Origin: Hyphomicrobium_A sp963782555
GTDB taxonomy: Bacteria; Pseudomonadota; Alphaproteobacteria; Rhizobiales; Hyphomicrobiaceae
DNA: 64,000 nt
Direction: 5' to 3'
NCBI GenBank assembly: GCA_963782555.1
Contig: CAWAKB010000001.1
Span: forward strand, 372,001-436,000
In this document: in pieces, positions 28,390 to 37,752 of the stretch
Layout: every line of letters starts with the position of its first letter
How positions within the stretch are numbered: position 1 is the first letter of the stretch
Made by a program: the position numbers and the translations under genes
Notes under the pieces: generated by a model
What the model was told of the DNA's origin: nothing
Databases searched by the model: none
Seen by the model: the letters and a program-made list of their open reading frames with translations, nothing else

Positions 28390-29254
28390 GCCCTTGGCTT
28401 CCGCATTTTGGGTCATTCGGAAACAAAGTCCTCTGCGACGGCCGAGCCCGTTACTGGGCGTAATTGCTGCGCGCTGCGCACCGAAGAGTTTCCCCAGCCG
28501 GGCGTCGGCCCGCAGACCTAAACCAACCCATAGCCAAACAGTTCCTGTGGGCCGCGCGCTGTTTGCATCATCGTGAACACAAATTAAGCGCGTGCGTCAC
28601 AATTGATTGAGCTTCGCCCTGAGCTGTCGCGAGACCGGGGTTGCGGCGCGTGTTCAGCTTGCGGAAACACCCGTCATGTGTCCGCACGTCAGCTCTTGGC
28701 CCTTAGCGCTCGATTACTCTATCGCCGCTTGTGACAGAAGAGCGGCGCTGCGGGAGTTGTTCGACCGATCGTCCCGGGGGGACTGCCTGACTTCCGCTTT
28801 CTCGGCGTCGCGTTTGTCTGCTTGCCGCTGATGCTGCACCTGCTCAGGACCGCTTTGGGTCAGGGAGCAACCCCTCCGAGCACACAGATGGTGCGTCTGC
28901 TCTGACGCCAAAAGCGGATCTGGCCGATAGCGCATAACGTCTGCACGTTGCGAGCGGCCAAGGGATGCAAGATTTGCTAGTGGGACAGTATAATCTATTG
29001 ATATTGAATTGGCGCCCCGTAGGGTTCTGCCACTTCTCCGCGTTTTCAATGACTTAGCGGAAAGTGGGACACTGAAAGTTTCGCATAGCTTTCTGTAGGG
29101 TAGGGGGAAGCGTCCCACTCTTCGTTGCCGACGTCACCCGTCGGATCCGGGTCTAGAACCGAAGTCCGCTTGTCATTCATTTCCGGACTATCCCCGTCGG
29201 GAATGCGGACGGCCGAGAAGGGCCATTTACGGAAGTCTAGGCATTGGCCTTTAG
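28390..29254. other. Gene-poor region between MarR gene and HAF autotransporter
   Basis: About 865 bp without a convincing gene; a 134-codon minus-strand frame lacks a ribosome site and has unnatural composition. AGTGGGAC occurs at 28979-28986 and 29063-29070, and inverted (GTCCCACT) at 29112-29119. Near 28846 GGACCGCTTTGGGTCAGG and near 28910 CAAAAGCGGAT recall the GTCCGCT/AGCGGAC motifs seen elsewhere in this region. Likely insertion debris plus the MarR promoter. Confidence 0.45.
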
Positions 29255-31285
29255 TTAGTAGAATTTTATGCTCAGTCCCGTCCGCGCTACTGCGATCGCC
29301 GAATCTTCGGGAGCAAGCCTGGCACCCGCCGACAGCGTAAGGACCATACTTTGGGTGGCCGCGAGCCGGAGACCTGCCGTCGCTTCTGCCCAGTCTTGCG
29401 CGACGGGGCTCCCCGGAACCGTAAGGGGAAAGAGATCGATGAGCTCGCCGCCGATGGCCGTGGTCGCGCCCTCGATGCGATGGACCCAGGCGCCCGAGCC
29501 CCATAGATAACTTGCCTCTCCTAATGCGTAGCGCCCCTCAATCCCGAGCCGAGTTCGCTGCTGCGTGTCGCTGACGGCGGAGAAGGTCGCGGGGAAAGGG
29601 CCCGTCGACTCGGTATAAGGATCGCGGTCCACGTGGGTGATCTCGTAATCGGCAAATGGCATGAGCCGCACCGCGGCAAGGGTCCGGACAGCAAAGCCAA
29701 GGCGTAGAATTGCGCCTTGACCGGCGCCATTTGCATCTCCATTCGAGACCACCGGCGTGTTGCCGCTGTAATAGCCGCGGTCGATGGACGTATCGAACCA
29801 GGAGGCTTGGCCTGCAGCTATTATCTGCGCACCCTGATCGGGTACGTAGGCGGTGTAGACGCCGCCACTCAGGTCGCGGCTGCTGTCGTTGCTGCCGTTG
29901 GGGAGGTTGTTGTGATAGGCGCCCGCGCCGCCGACGATGCCGGCGGAGAGGTCCGGTGCAAGCCGCTTCGTCAAGCCAAAGGTGCCGACATAGCCCGGAT
30001 CGTCGAAGGAGGCCTCGCGCTCGACGCTGGCCAGGCCATAGAGGTTGAAGCAAAGCCCCGGGCAATTGTGGAACTCGGCGATTTCCAAGAGTGTACCAAG
30101 GCCGGCGTTTATCGCGCCATGGTCGCTTTCAACGACACCCTGCAGTGATGCAAACGACTGGACCGCGTCGGAAACCGTAATGAAGCCTGGCGCAATGACG
30201 CGAAAAATCCACGCTTCGGTATCTCCCGATGGGTTGGTCCCGTAGCCAACAATGAACTTGCCATTCGCGGAGACGCCGGTCGCGTCCTCTAGCGTCCAGC
30301 CGCTCAAGTTGATACCAGCCGTCTGGGCAACATCTTTGACGCTTTGAATGCCGGTGGCGGCTGTCCAGCGGAATGCTTGGTCTCCTGCCGTGCTATCACT
30401 TTGTCCGACGATGACCGAACCATCGGAATTGACGGCCTTGGCAAGACTTGCAACTCCACCCGGCAATATGCCGAGACCGACCATGCCGCCCGCTTGCGTC
30501 CAGCGAAAAGCCTCGGTATCGCCTGACGCGTTGTCGCTTTGACCCACAACGATCGAGCCGTCGGGGTTCACTGCGCTTGCTGTGCTGAATGCTGCCCCGG
30601 GCAGGAACCCCAGTCCGACCATGCCGCCCGCTTGCGTCCAGCGGAAGGCCTGGGTCCCGCTGCCGCTGGAGCTGAAACCGACAACAACTGTGCCGTCGGC
30701 ATTGACGCCGACCCCCGAACTGACGGTGAAAAACCCTCCGGGCAGGAACCCGAGCCCAACCATACCGCTGGCTTGGGTCCAGCGAAACGCTTCGCCGAAT
30801 CCCGATGCATTTTGGCTCTGTCCGACGACGACGGATCCGTCTGCGTTCGTCGCGTTTGCGTTGCTAAAAGTGCCCCCGAGGAATCCGAGCCCAACCATGC
30901 CGCCGCCATCAGTCCAGCGGAATGCTTCGTTATGTGCAAGATTGTTCTGTGCGACGCCGACGATGACCGAGCCATCAGCATTCGCTCCGGCAGCATTGCT
31001 ATATGTCCCGCTTGGCAGGAATCCGAGACCGACCATGCCGCCCGCTTGCGTCCAGCGAAAAGCCTCGGAGTGCGCACCATTGTTCGCGGCACCGACGACC
31101 GTCGTTCCGTCCGAGCTTATGCCGTAAGCGTAGCTGGGAAGTGAACCACCGGACAAGGTTCCAAGAGGAATGAAATCATCGGCCGCGCAGGGAGCGAGCC
31201 CGCCCATCGCGAGCGAGAAGCACAGCGAAGCCACAAGTGGCGACCGGTTGCGTCGCTTCAGGCGCACAGACACCGAATATGCCAT
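29255..31285 (-). CDS. Autotransporter with HAF-type extracellular repeats
   Basis: A 676-residue outer-membrane autotransporter. A signal peptide (RRNRSPLVASLCFSLAMGGL, cleavage near the CAA at residue 36) leads into seven tandem repeats of about 42 residues, each with a DGTTVVG- or DGSVIVG-like strand, EAFRWT, and GGMVGLGFLPG: the HAF family extracellular repeat. From about residue 410 a beta-barrel translocator follows (CFNLYGLASVEREASFDDPG; YVGTFGLTKRLAPDLSAGIV) ending in GLSIKFY, whose terminal aromatic is typical for Bam-dependent insertion. GGAG lies four bases before the ATG. Ligand is unknown. Gene order with another autotransporter upstream in the same orientation suggests a surface-protein cluster rather than an operon, the gap being about 360 bp. 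Confidence 0.88.
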   Translation of the reverse strand: MAYSVSVRLKRRNRSPLVASLCFSLAMGGLAPCAADDFIPLGTLSGGSLPSYAYGISSDGTTVVGAANNGAHSEAFRWTQAGGMVGLGFLPSGTYSNAAGANADGSVIVGVAQNNLAHNEAFRWTDGGGMVGLGFLGGTFSNANATNADGSVVVGQSQNASGFGEAFRWTQASGMVGLGFLPGGFFTVSSGVGVNADGTVVVGFSSSGSGTQAFRWTQAGGMVGLGFLPGAAFSTASAVNPDGSIVVGQSDNASGDTEAFRWTQAGGMVGLGILPGGVASLAKAVNSDGSVIVGQSDSTAGDQAFRWTAATGIQSVKDVAQTAGINLSGWTLEDATGVSANGKFIVGYGTNPSGDTEAWIFRVIAPGFITVSDAVQSFASLQGVVESDHGAINAGLGTLLEIAEFHNCPGLCFNLYGLASVEREASFDDPGYVGTFGLTKRLAPDLSAGIVGGAGAYHNNLPNGSNDSSRDLSGGVYTAYVPDQGAQIIAAGQASWFDTSIDRGYYSGNTPVVSNGDANGAGQGAILRLGFAVRTLAAVRLMPFADYEITHVDRDPYTESTGPFPATFSAVSDTQQRTRLGIEGRYALGEASYLWGSGAWVHRIEGATTAIGGELIDLFPLTVPGSPVAQDWAEATAGLRLAATQSMVLTLSAGARLAPEDSAIAVARTGLSIKFY

Positions 31286-31645
31286 CAAGCTCCAACCATC
31301 CGCAGATCACCAATGGTCCGGCGGCAGACGAGTTTCTTCTGAGTTGGCGAAGAGATCAAAGTGGGAAGGTGGTTTTGGACGGTTGGCAGTTTGCACTGCC
31401 GTGCATAAGTCGTCGTTTAGAATGTCCGAGGCGGGTCAAATCCAGCCATCGAGGTCCTGCGTTCGCCAGGTCAGCTCTTCCTTGAAGAGCGGTCGCGGAT
31501 CACGGCAAAGGTCAACGTCTGTGAAGGGCCAAAACCAGAAGTCGAGGCGACTGATTGACGTCATGGCGTTCGGCCTGACCTCGTGACGAACCGACTGCGT
31601 CGCAGAATATACGGGAAGGGAATGAAAAGCACTTCTGTACTCGTA
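31286..31645. other. Gap between the two autotransporter genes
   Basis: About 360 bp. No small gene, repeat or strong hairpin is visible. It must hold the promoter of the HAF autotransporter, but I see no good hexamer pair. Confidence 0.4.
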
Positions 31646-34600
31646 TCAGAACCGCCATTGGAAATTGCCCGTTACTGCATTGTCCTGCGCGTTCGGGGCG
31701 AGCTGGCCGCTATAGTGGACATCGAGGCTGACGTCGGTCCCGGCGTCGACTTTGAGACCCCCCTCCACTAAGAGCGCGTCCTTCGCGATCGGCACGCCCG
31801 CGATCGTGAACGGAACATCGTTGCTGGCGAACGCGAACACCATTTGTGGAGTGACGTCGCCAAAGGCGTGCTGCCAGCCGAGCGTGCCCTGTGCGGACAG
31901 CGCGAATCCATCTTTGAGGTTGAGCAGAATTGCGCCTCTGGTCCCGAGCGTCGTGAACGTTGCAGCGAGCGACTGATCGGTAGCGGTGAGTGCCGCGGCG
32001 CCCCCAGCCTCAGTGAAGCCGCCGTCCTGCACATCGACATAGGCCAGGTTGGCGAACGGCTCGATCTCAGCGCCGTCGAGCCGGATGTCGTAGCAAACAT
32101 CGCCAAACACTTGCGACGTGCCGGCATCATAGCTGGCCTCCGTGCGATCGAAGAAGCCGGGAAAAGAGATGGTGCGGGTGGTGCCGACGTTTTGCAAGCT
32201 ATATGCCGCGCCGGTGCGCACGCCGAGGGGACCGATTTGCCCGCCCCCGTAGAGTGCGAGATTGTAACTATCGATCGAGCCCGACGAGGTCCGCGCGTTC
32301 ACATCGAGCGACGATTGCGTGTAGCCGCCGGCGAACCCTCCTCTCCACATCCGGTCGTACGTTGCATCGATACCGGTGATGAAACCTCCTAGAGAGCGCT
32401 GAAGCGTGGCGGCATTCCCGTCAGTGTCGAGCTGCCCCCAGGCGCCGAGCGCTTGACCCCATGCGGTGAGTGCTCCGGCGACTGGCGCGGCGTTTCCCCT
32501 GCGGTCCGGCCGCGCCTCTTCCTCGTTGCCAAGCGCGTCCCGGGCGGTGTCGGCAAGCCCCGCGTAGACGATCAGTGGGACGTTGGACGCGGGAGCCGCA
32601 AGACTGCCATTGCTTCCAAGAGAGTGTTGCAAGCGGCCGATAATCGCGTCGCGCACGTAACGTGAATCGATCAGCATCACACCGGCCGCACTCGCATGCA
32701 CCTCGCCGGAAAGCGCGTCGAAGGCAGTCCGGGCCTGCTCGCCAGTCTCCGACAAAATAGTATTGTAAATTACGTTCCCGAAGCCGAGCGTCTCGACTGC
32801 CCCGCCAGTCGCAATCTGGTTGGGTGTTTCCCCGACGCTGGCGAAGCTGACGCCATTGCGCGCAATCGTCAGGAACACGTTGTTTGCGTCGTAGCTGAGC
32901 GCAGGAGCGAGAAAAACGGACTCGAAGTTAGACGTCAGTCCGGCGAACGTGCCGGTCACGCCGCCAGCCGCATTGAGGATCGTGTAGGTGGCGCCCGGTA
33001 TGTAAGTTCCGGTAGCTGCCTCCACTTGCACACTGCCGCCGGCCAGCGTCGCCGCACCGGTGACGTTGGTGCGGTCGGCCGCCGTCGGCGAGATCTCGAC
33101 GAGATAGACACCGGGTGCAGCAAACGTCATGTCGCCACTAACTGTGATAGTGCCGATCGAAAAGCCCGGCGCCAACGTGCCGGCGATCATTGCCGGACCG
33201 ATTGTGCCGTTTCCTCCAAGAAATGCCGCGGGCAACGCCACCACCGGCGCCGGCACCACGGCATTGTTGAGCAGGAGCTTTCCGGCGTTGATCGTCGTCC
33301 CACCCGAGTAGGGGTTTAGGCCCGTCAACGTCAGCGTTCCGGCGCCATTCTTGACGAGCGAGCCTGTGCCGGTGATGTTGCCGGCATAGGTCAGCGCATC
33401 GCTGCGGTCGAAGACGAACACGCCATTGTCGACCATGTTGCCGGAAATGCTGCCCGTGGTGCCGCCGTTGCCGATCTGCAGCGCGCCGGAGTTGATCGTC
33501 GTGCCGCCGCTGTATGTGTTTTCGCCGGTGAGGATGACAGTGCCGGCGCCACTCTTGATCAGCGTACCTGTGCCGCTGATGATGCCGCCCAATGTGACCG
33601 CATCGCTGCGGTTGATCGCAAGTACGCCATTGTCGATCACGTTACCCATGATTGAGCCACTTGTGCCGCCATTGCCGAGCTGCAGCGTGCCGGCGCTGAT
33701 CGTCGTGCTGCCCGCGTAGGTGCTATCACCCGTCAGTGCCAGCGTACCGGCGCCACCCTTGGTGAGCGCGCCGGTGCCACTGATGACGCCGCCGTAGGTC
33801 AGCGCATCGCTGCGGTCGAAGATAAGCGCACTATTGTCAAGGACGTCCCCCTGAATCGAGCCGCTCGTGCCGCCGCTCCCGATCTGCAATGTCCCCGCGG
33901 TGATTGTCGTTGCCCCGGCGTACGTGTTGTTCCCCGTCAGCGTCAGCGTGTTGGGGCCAATTTTTGTGAGCGTGCCGCTGCCGCTCACGACACCGGCATA
34001 GGTCAGCGCATCGGTGCGGTTGAAGATAAGCGCACCGTTGTCGGCGATGTCCCCGGCGACGTTGCCGGTGGTACCGCCGTTGCCAATCTGCAGTGTCCCG
34101 GAGCTGATCGTCGTCGTCCCCGTGTAGGTGTTGGCCCCCGACAGCGTGAATGTGCCGGCACCGGCCTTGGTCAGATTGGTCGATCCCGCCGCGCCATTCT
34201 GGATCACGCCTGAGAACGCCGTCGAGTTGTTGTCGCCGCCGGTCGTGAGGGTTCGGGTGGCGGCGCCGCCGTTGGTCACCGTGCCGGCACCGGCGAGCGA
34301 GCCGATGATCTCGTCGAAGTTGTTGAGGGCGAGGATAGCGCCGGAGGCGACCGTGTAGGCGCTGGTCTGGGATAGGGCATTTGTCGCTCCCGCCTGCAGC
34401 GTGCCGGCGCTGACGGTCGTCGCTCCCGTGTAGGTGTTGGCGCCTGACAGCACGAGCGCGTTGGTGCCCGCCTGGGTCAACGTGCCAGTGCCGCTGACCA
34501 CGCCGCCGTACGTCACCGCAGCACCGGTCCGGTTGAAGACGAGCGCACTGTTGTCGACGATGCTGAGGCCGGCGATGCTGCCCGTGGCGCCGCCATTGCC

Positions 34601-37222
34601 GATCTGCAGCGTGCCTGAGCTGATCGTCGTCGCACCGGTGTAGGTATTGGCCCCGGTGAAGGTCGTCGTTCCAGTGCCGGCTTGAGTTACGGTCCCGACC
34701 CCGCTGATAACGCCGCCATAGGTGAGCGCGTCGGCGCGATTGAAGACGAGCGCACTGCTGTCGATGATGCTGACGCCGGCGATGCTGCCGGTGGTGCCAC
34801 CGTTGCCGATCTGCAGCGCTCCCGCGCTGATCGTCGTGGTCCCCGTATAAACGTTGTTCCCCGTGAGCGTGAATGTGCCGGCACCGGCCTTGGTCAGATT
34901 GATCGATCCTGCCGCGCCATTCTGGATGATGCCTGAAAAGGCAGTCGAGGTGTCGTCGCCGCCGGTTGTGAGGGTCCTGTTAGCGCCGCCGCCGTTGGTC
35001 ACCGTGCCGGCGCCGGCGAGCGAGCCGATGGTCCCGTTGAAGTTGTTGAGGCCGAGGATAGCGCCGGAGGCGACCTTGAAGGTGCTGCTCGGCGCGAAGG
35101 CATTCGTTGCTCCCGCCTGCAGCGTGCCCGCGCTGACGGTCGTCGCGCCAGTGTAGGTGTTGTTTCCCGACAGCGTGAATGTGCCGCTGCCGACCTTGGT
35201 CAGGCTGGTCACGCCCACGCCATTCTGGATGTCGCCCGAATACAAGGTATTGGTGTCGCCGCCGCCGGTCGTGAGGGTCGCAGCGGCGACGCCCGAATTG
35301 GTCACCGTGCCGGTGCCGGCGAGCGAGCCGATGGTCTGATCGAAGCCGAAGAGATCCAGGAACGAGCTATTGACGAGCGTATATGCGCTCGCGGATGAGA
35401 AGGCGTTTTCCGCTCCGGCCCGCAGCGTGCTGCCGCTGGTGCTGATTGTCGTGGCGCCCGTATAGGTGCTGTTCCCCGTCAGCGTCAGCGTGCCCGTTCC
35501 GCTCTTGGTCACCGACCCGGAGCCACTGATCACCCCGCCATAGCTCAGCGTACCGGTGCGGTTGAAGACGAGCGCGCTGTTGTCGATGATGTCGCCGGCG
35601 ATCGAGCCGGTGGCGCCATTGCCGATCTGCAGCGTGCCCGCGCTGATCGTTGTGCCGCCCGTGTACGTGCTGTCGCCCGTCAGCGTCAGCGTGTTGGCAC
35701 CGATTTTGGTGAGCGTGCCGCCGCCGCTCACGGAGCCGGCATAGGTCTGCGCGTTGCCACGGCTGAACACGAGCGCGGCGTTGTCGACGATGTCCCCGGC
35801 GACGCTTCCGGCGGCGGTGGCGTCGCCGAGCTGCAGCGTGCCGGCGCTGATCGTCGTGTCCCCAGTGAAAGTGTTATTCCCGGTGAGGATCAGAGTACCG
35901 CTACCCAACTGGGTGAGCGTGCCGGTGCCGCTGATGACGCGGGAATAGGTCAGGTCGTCGCTGCGGTTGAAGATGAGTGCGGCGTTGTCGACGATATTGC
36001 GGGCCACGCTGCCCGTGGTACCCCCGTTGCCGATCTGCAGCGTGCCGGAGCTGATCGTCGTGTTGCCTGTGTAGGTGTTGTCGCCCGTCAGCGTCAGCGT
36101 GTTGGCGCCGCTCTTGGTGAGCGCGCCGGTGCTGCTGACAACGCCGCCAAAGGTCAGGTCATCACTGCGGTTGAAGTCGAGCGTACCCTTGTCGACGACA
36201 TCGCCCTGGATCGATCCGGTGGTGCCGCCGTTGCCGATCTGCAGTGTCCCGGCGCTGATCGTGGTGCCGCCTGTGTAGGTATTGTCGCCCGTCAGCGTCA
36301 GCGCGTTGGAGCGGTTCTTGGTGAGCGCACCGGTGCCGCTGACAATGCCGCCAAAGGTCAAGTCGTCGGTACGGTTGAACTCGAGCGTAGCGTTGTCGAC
36401 GACGTTGCCCACGATCGATCCGGTGGTGCCGTTGTTGCCGAGCCGCAGCGTGCCTGCGTTGATCGTCGTGCCGCCGGTATACGTGCTGTCGCCCGACAGC
36501 GTCAGCCTGCCGGCTCCGGTCTTGGTGAGCGCGCCGCTGCCGCTGACGACCCCGTCATAGGTAAGAGTATTGCTGCGGTCGATCGCCAGCACGCCGTCGT
36601 TGAGCACGTCACCCTGGATCGAGCCACGCGTGCCGCCGTCGCCGAGCTGCAGCGTGCCTGCGCTGATCGTCGTCCCCCCGGTGTAGTTGTCGTTTCTGGC
36701 GAGGATCAGCGTACCGCCACCCGTCTCGGTCAGGCCTGCCGTGCCGGCGACGGCCGAGTCGATGGTCGCGCTGCCGCCCGATACGACACTGATCGTGGGC
36801 GTGACGCCGCCCAAAGTCAGGGTGTTGCCCGTGACAGTGTAGCCGGTGACATTGAAAATGAGATCATGCGCCGTGATCGCAGTGCCAAGGGTTACCGTGC
36901 CGGCGGTCCCGCCGAAGACGGCGTCATCGAGTGCAGCGTTGCTCCAGTTTTGAAAGGTAATTCCATTGAACCACAAGGCAGTGGATGTTTTCCAGGTGCC
37001 CGTGCCCCCGCCGCCCGGAGTGACGCCGTCGGGGGACCACTCCAAAGAATCCGCTGTTGCCCCGGAGACCGACGCCAAGCTCAATGCGAGAGCGGCCGTC
37101 ATAAACAGGAAACGTCGCCTAGTCCCCTTCAGCAAAATGCGCGGCGCCCCGGAAAGGGCATGCCGAAGCAGCCGAGCGGAGACCCGCGCAGTCGCGAAAT
37201 CAGTCGTCGGGCCTCCTGGCAT
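31646..37222 (-). CDS. Giant autotransporter with 16 autotransporter-associated beta-strand repeats
   Basis: An 1858-residue type Va autotransporter. The signal region is LLKGTRRRFLFMTAALALSL with cleavage near SGATA; the first ATG would add about 30 residues before it, and a TTG or the internal ATG may be the true start. The passenger holds 16 tandem repeats built on GTLTLTGNNTYTGGTTISAG then TLQIGNGGTTGSI, each usually about 68 residues, of the autotransporter-associated beta-strand (PATR) type. They form a long beta-helix. Three repeats (the 7th, 8th and 11th) are longer, with an inserted IGSLAGAGTVTNGG block. The barrel starts near residue 1589 (WGQALGAWGQLDTDGNAATL) and ends GNFQWRF. Likely an adhesin. 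Confidence 0.92.
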   Translation of the reverse strand: MPGGPTTDFATARVSARLLRHALSGAPRILLKGTRRRFLFMTAALALSLASVSGATADSLEWSPDGVTPGGGGTGTWKTSTALWFNGITFQNWSNAALDDAVFGGTAGTVTLGTAITAHDLIFNVTGYTVTGNTLTLGGVTPTISVVSGGSATIDSAVAGTAGLTETGGGTLILARNDNYTGGTTISAGTLQLGDGGTRGSIQGDVLNDGVLAIDRSNTLTYDGVVSGSGALTKTGAGRLTLSGDSTYTGGTTINAGTLRLGNNGTTGSIVGNVVDNATLEFNRTDDLTFGGIVSGTGALTKNRSNALTLTGDNTYTGGTTISAGTLQIGNGGTTGSIQGDVVDKGTLDFNRSDDLTFGGVVSSTGALTKSGANTLTLTGDNTYTGNTTISSGTLQIGNGGTTGSVARNIVDNAALIFNRSDDLTYSRVISGTGTLTQLGSGTLILTGNNTFTGDTTISAGTLQLGDATAAGSVAGDIVDNAALVFSRGNAQTYAGSVSGGGTLTKIGANTLTLTGDSTYTGGTTISAGTLQIGNGATGSIAGDIIDNSALVFNRTGTLSYGGVISGSGSVTKSGTGTLTLTGNSTYTGATTISTSGSTLRAGAENAFSSASAYTLVNSSFLDLFGFDQTIGSLAGTGTVTNSGVAAATLTTGGGDTNTLYSGDIQNGVGVTSLTKVGSGTFTLSGNNTYTGATTVSAGTLQAGATNAFAPSSTFKVASGAILGLNNFNGTIGSLAGAGTVTNGGGANRTLTTGGDDTSTAFSGIIQNGAAGSINLTKAGAGTFTLTGNNVYTGTTTISAGALQIGNGGTTGSIAGVSIIDSSALVFNRADALTYGGVISGVGTVTQAGTGTTTFTGANTYTGATTISSGTLQIGNGGATGSIAGLSIVDNSALVFNRTGAAVTYGGVVSGTGTLTQAGTNALVLSGANTYTGATTVSAGTLQAGATNALSQTSAYTVASGAILALNNFDEIIGSLAGAGTVTNGGAATRTLTTGGDNNSTAFSGVIQNGAAGSTNLTKAGAGTFTLSGANTYTGTTTISSGTLQIGNGGTTGNVAGDIADNGALIFNRTDALTYAGVVSGSGTLTKIGPNTLTLTGNNTYAGATTITAGTLQIGSGGTSGSIQGDVLDNSALIFDRSDALTYGGVISGTGALTKGGAGTLALTGDSTYAGSTTISAGTLQLGNGGTSGSIMGNVIDNGVLAINRSDAVTLGGIISGTGTLIKSGAGTVILTGENTYSGGTTINSGALQIGNGGTTGSISGNMVDNGVFVFDRSDALTYAGNITGTGSLVKNGAGTLTLTGLNPYSGGTTINAGKLLLNNAVVPAPVVALPAAFLGGNGTIGPAMIAGTLAPGFSIGTITVSGDMTFAAPGVYLVEISPTAADRTNVTGAATLAGGSVQVEAATGTYIPGATYTILNAAGGVTGTFAGLTSNFESVFLAPALSYDANNVFLTIARNGVSFASVGETPNQIATGGAVETLGFGNVIYNTILSETGEQARTAFDALSGEVHASAAGVMLIDSRYVRDAIIGRLQHSLGSNGSLAAPASNVPLIVYAGLADTARDALGNEEEARPDRRGNAAPVAGALTAWGQALGAWGQLDTDGNAATLQRSLGGFITGIDATYDRMWRGGFAGGYTQSSLDVNARTSSGSIDSYNLALYGGGQIGPLGVRTGAAYSLQNVGTTRTISFPGFFDRTEASYDAGTSQVFGDVCYDIRLDGAEIEPFANLAYVDVQDGGFTEAGGAAALTATDQSLAATFTTLGTRGAILLNLKDGFALSAQGTLGWQHAFGDVTPQMVFAFASNDVPFTIAGVPIAKDALLVEGGLKVDAGTDVSLDVHYSGQLAPNAQDNAVTGNFQWRF
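33230..36740 (-). repeat. Tandem coding repeats of the giant autotransporter
   Basis: Sixteen direct repeats, typically about 204 bp, within the passenger-coding part. Near-identical DNA blocks such as GATCGTCGTGCCGCC, TTGCCGATCTGCAG and GGTGAGCG recur. Spacing and protein reading show they are coding repeats, not CRISPR. High DNA similarity between units would allow recombination to change the copy number. Confidence 0.85.
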
Positions 37223-37752
37223 GAACCAGCCCTCGTGCCCGAATCGCTCCCGACAAATGACGGCGGCCAGCTCGCGATCCGTTCCTAAAGTTCAAGATCC
37301 AAGCGCGCAAACGCCGGCTAAAGTTGTCGAGGATCGACCCCTTTGAGCTCCAATTCGCACGATGATCCCAACGGGCTTCGGCAGCCGAAGACTTCCGCCT
37401 AGAGGCTTCGCGGCTCCCGAACCATCAATGGGAATCGGCGCAATCGGGCCCTCAGCCCGAATGGTCGCGCAAACATATGTCAGTTAGCGAATCATCAGCA
37501 TAGAGAGGAAGTATCAGCGAAATTTCTTGCCAAATCAAAATTCGCAAATCGATGAGATCACGCGTGCCGGGCACCGACTGCGCTGAACAGCATTCTTCGT
37601 AGGATAGAGTTTGCTATTTTACCGGCGAGAGGGCCGACGCGATGTCTGAGTTGGGTCAAAAGCTGCGTGACTACAATATCTAGGGGATAGTCCGCTTTGG
37701 CGAGCAGAGCGGACAAGACAATGAGTCGTTGCGGCAAAGCTCCAGTGCCACC
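37223..37752. other. Gap between autotransporter and sspB, with inverted repeat
   Basis: About 530 bp with no gene. GTCCGCT at 37690-37696 and AGCGGAC at 37708-37714 form perfect 7-bp arms; the sequence before them (GAGTTGGGTCAAAAGC near 37646) also fits the degenerate motif family near the IS110 remnant. No T run follows, so it is not an obvious terminator for sspB. Confidence 0.45.

Noticed and set aside
28714..29118. 134-codon minus-strand frame before the HAF autotransporter
   Set aside because: No ribosome site, Ser/Arg/Gln-rich translation without a hydrophobic core, and it crosses the repeated AGTGGGAC motifs.
33230..36740. Regular repeat array considered as CRISPR
   Set aside because: Units are about 204 bp, in frame throughout, and encode autotransporter beta-strand repeats; no short direct repeats with unique spacers.
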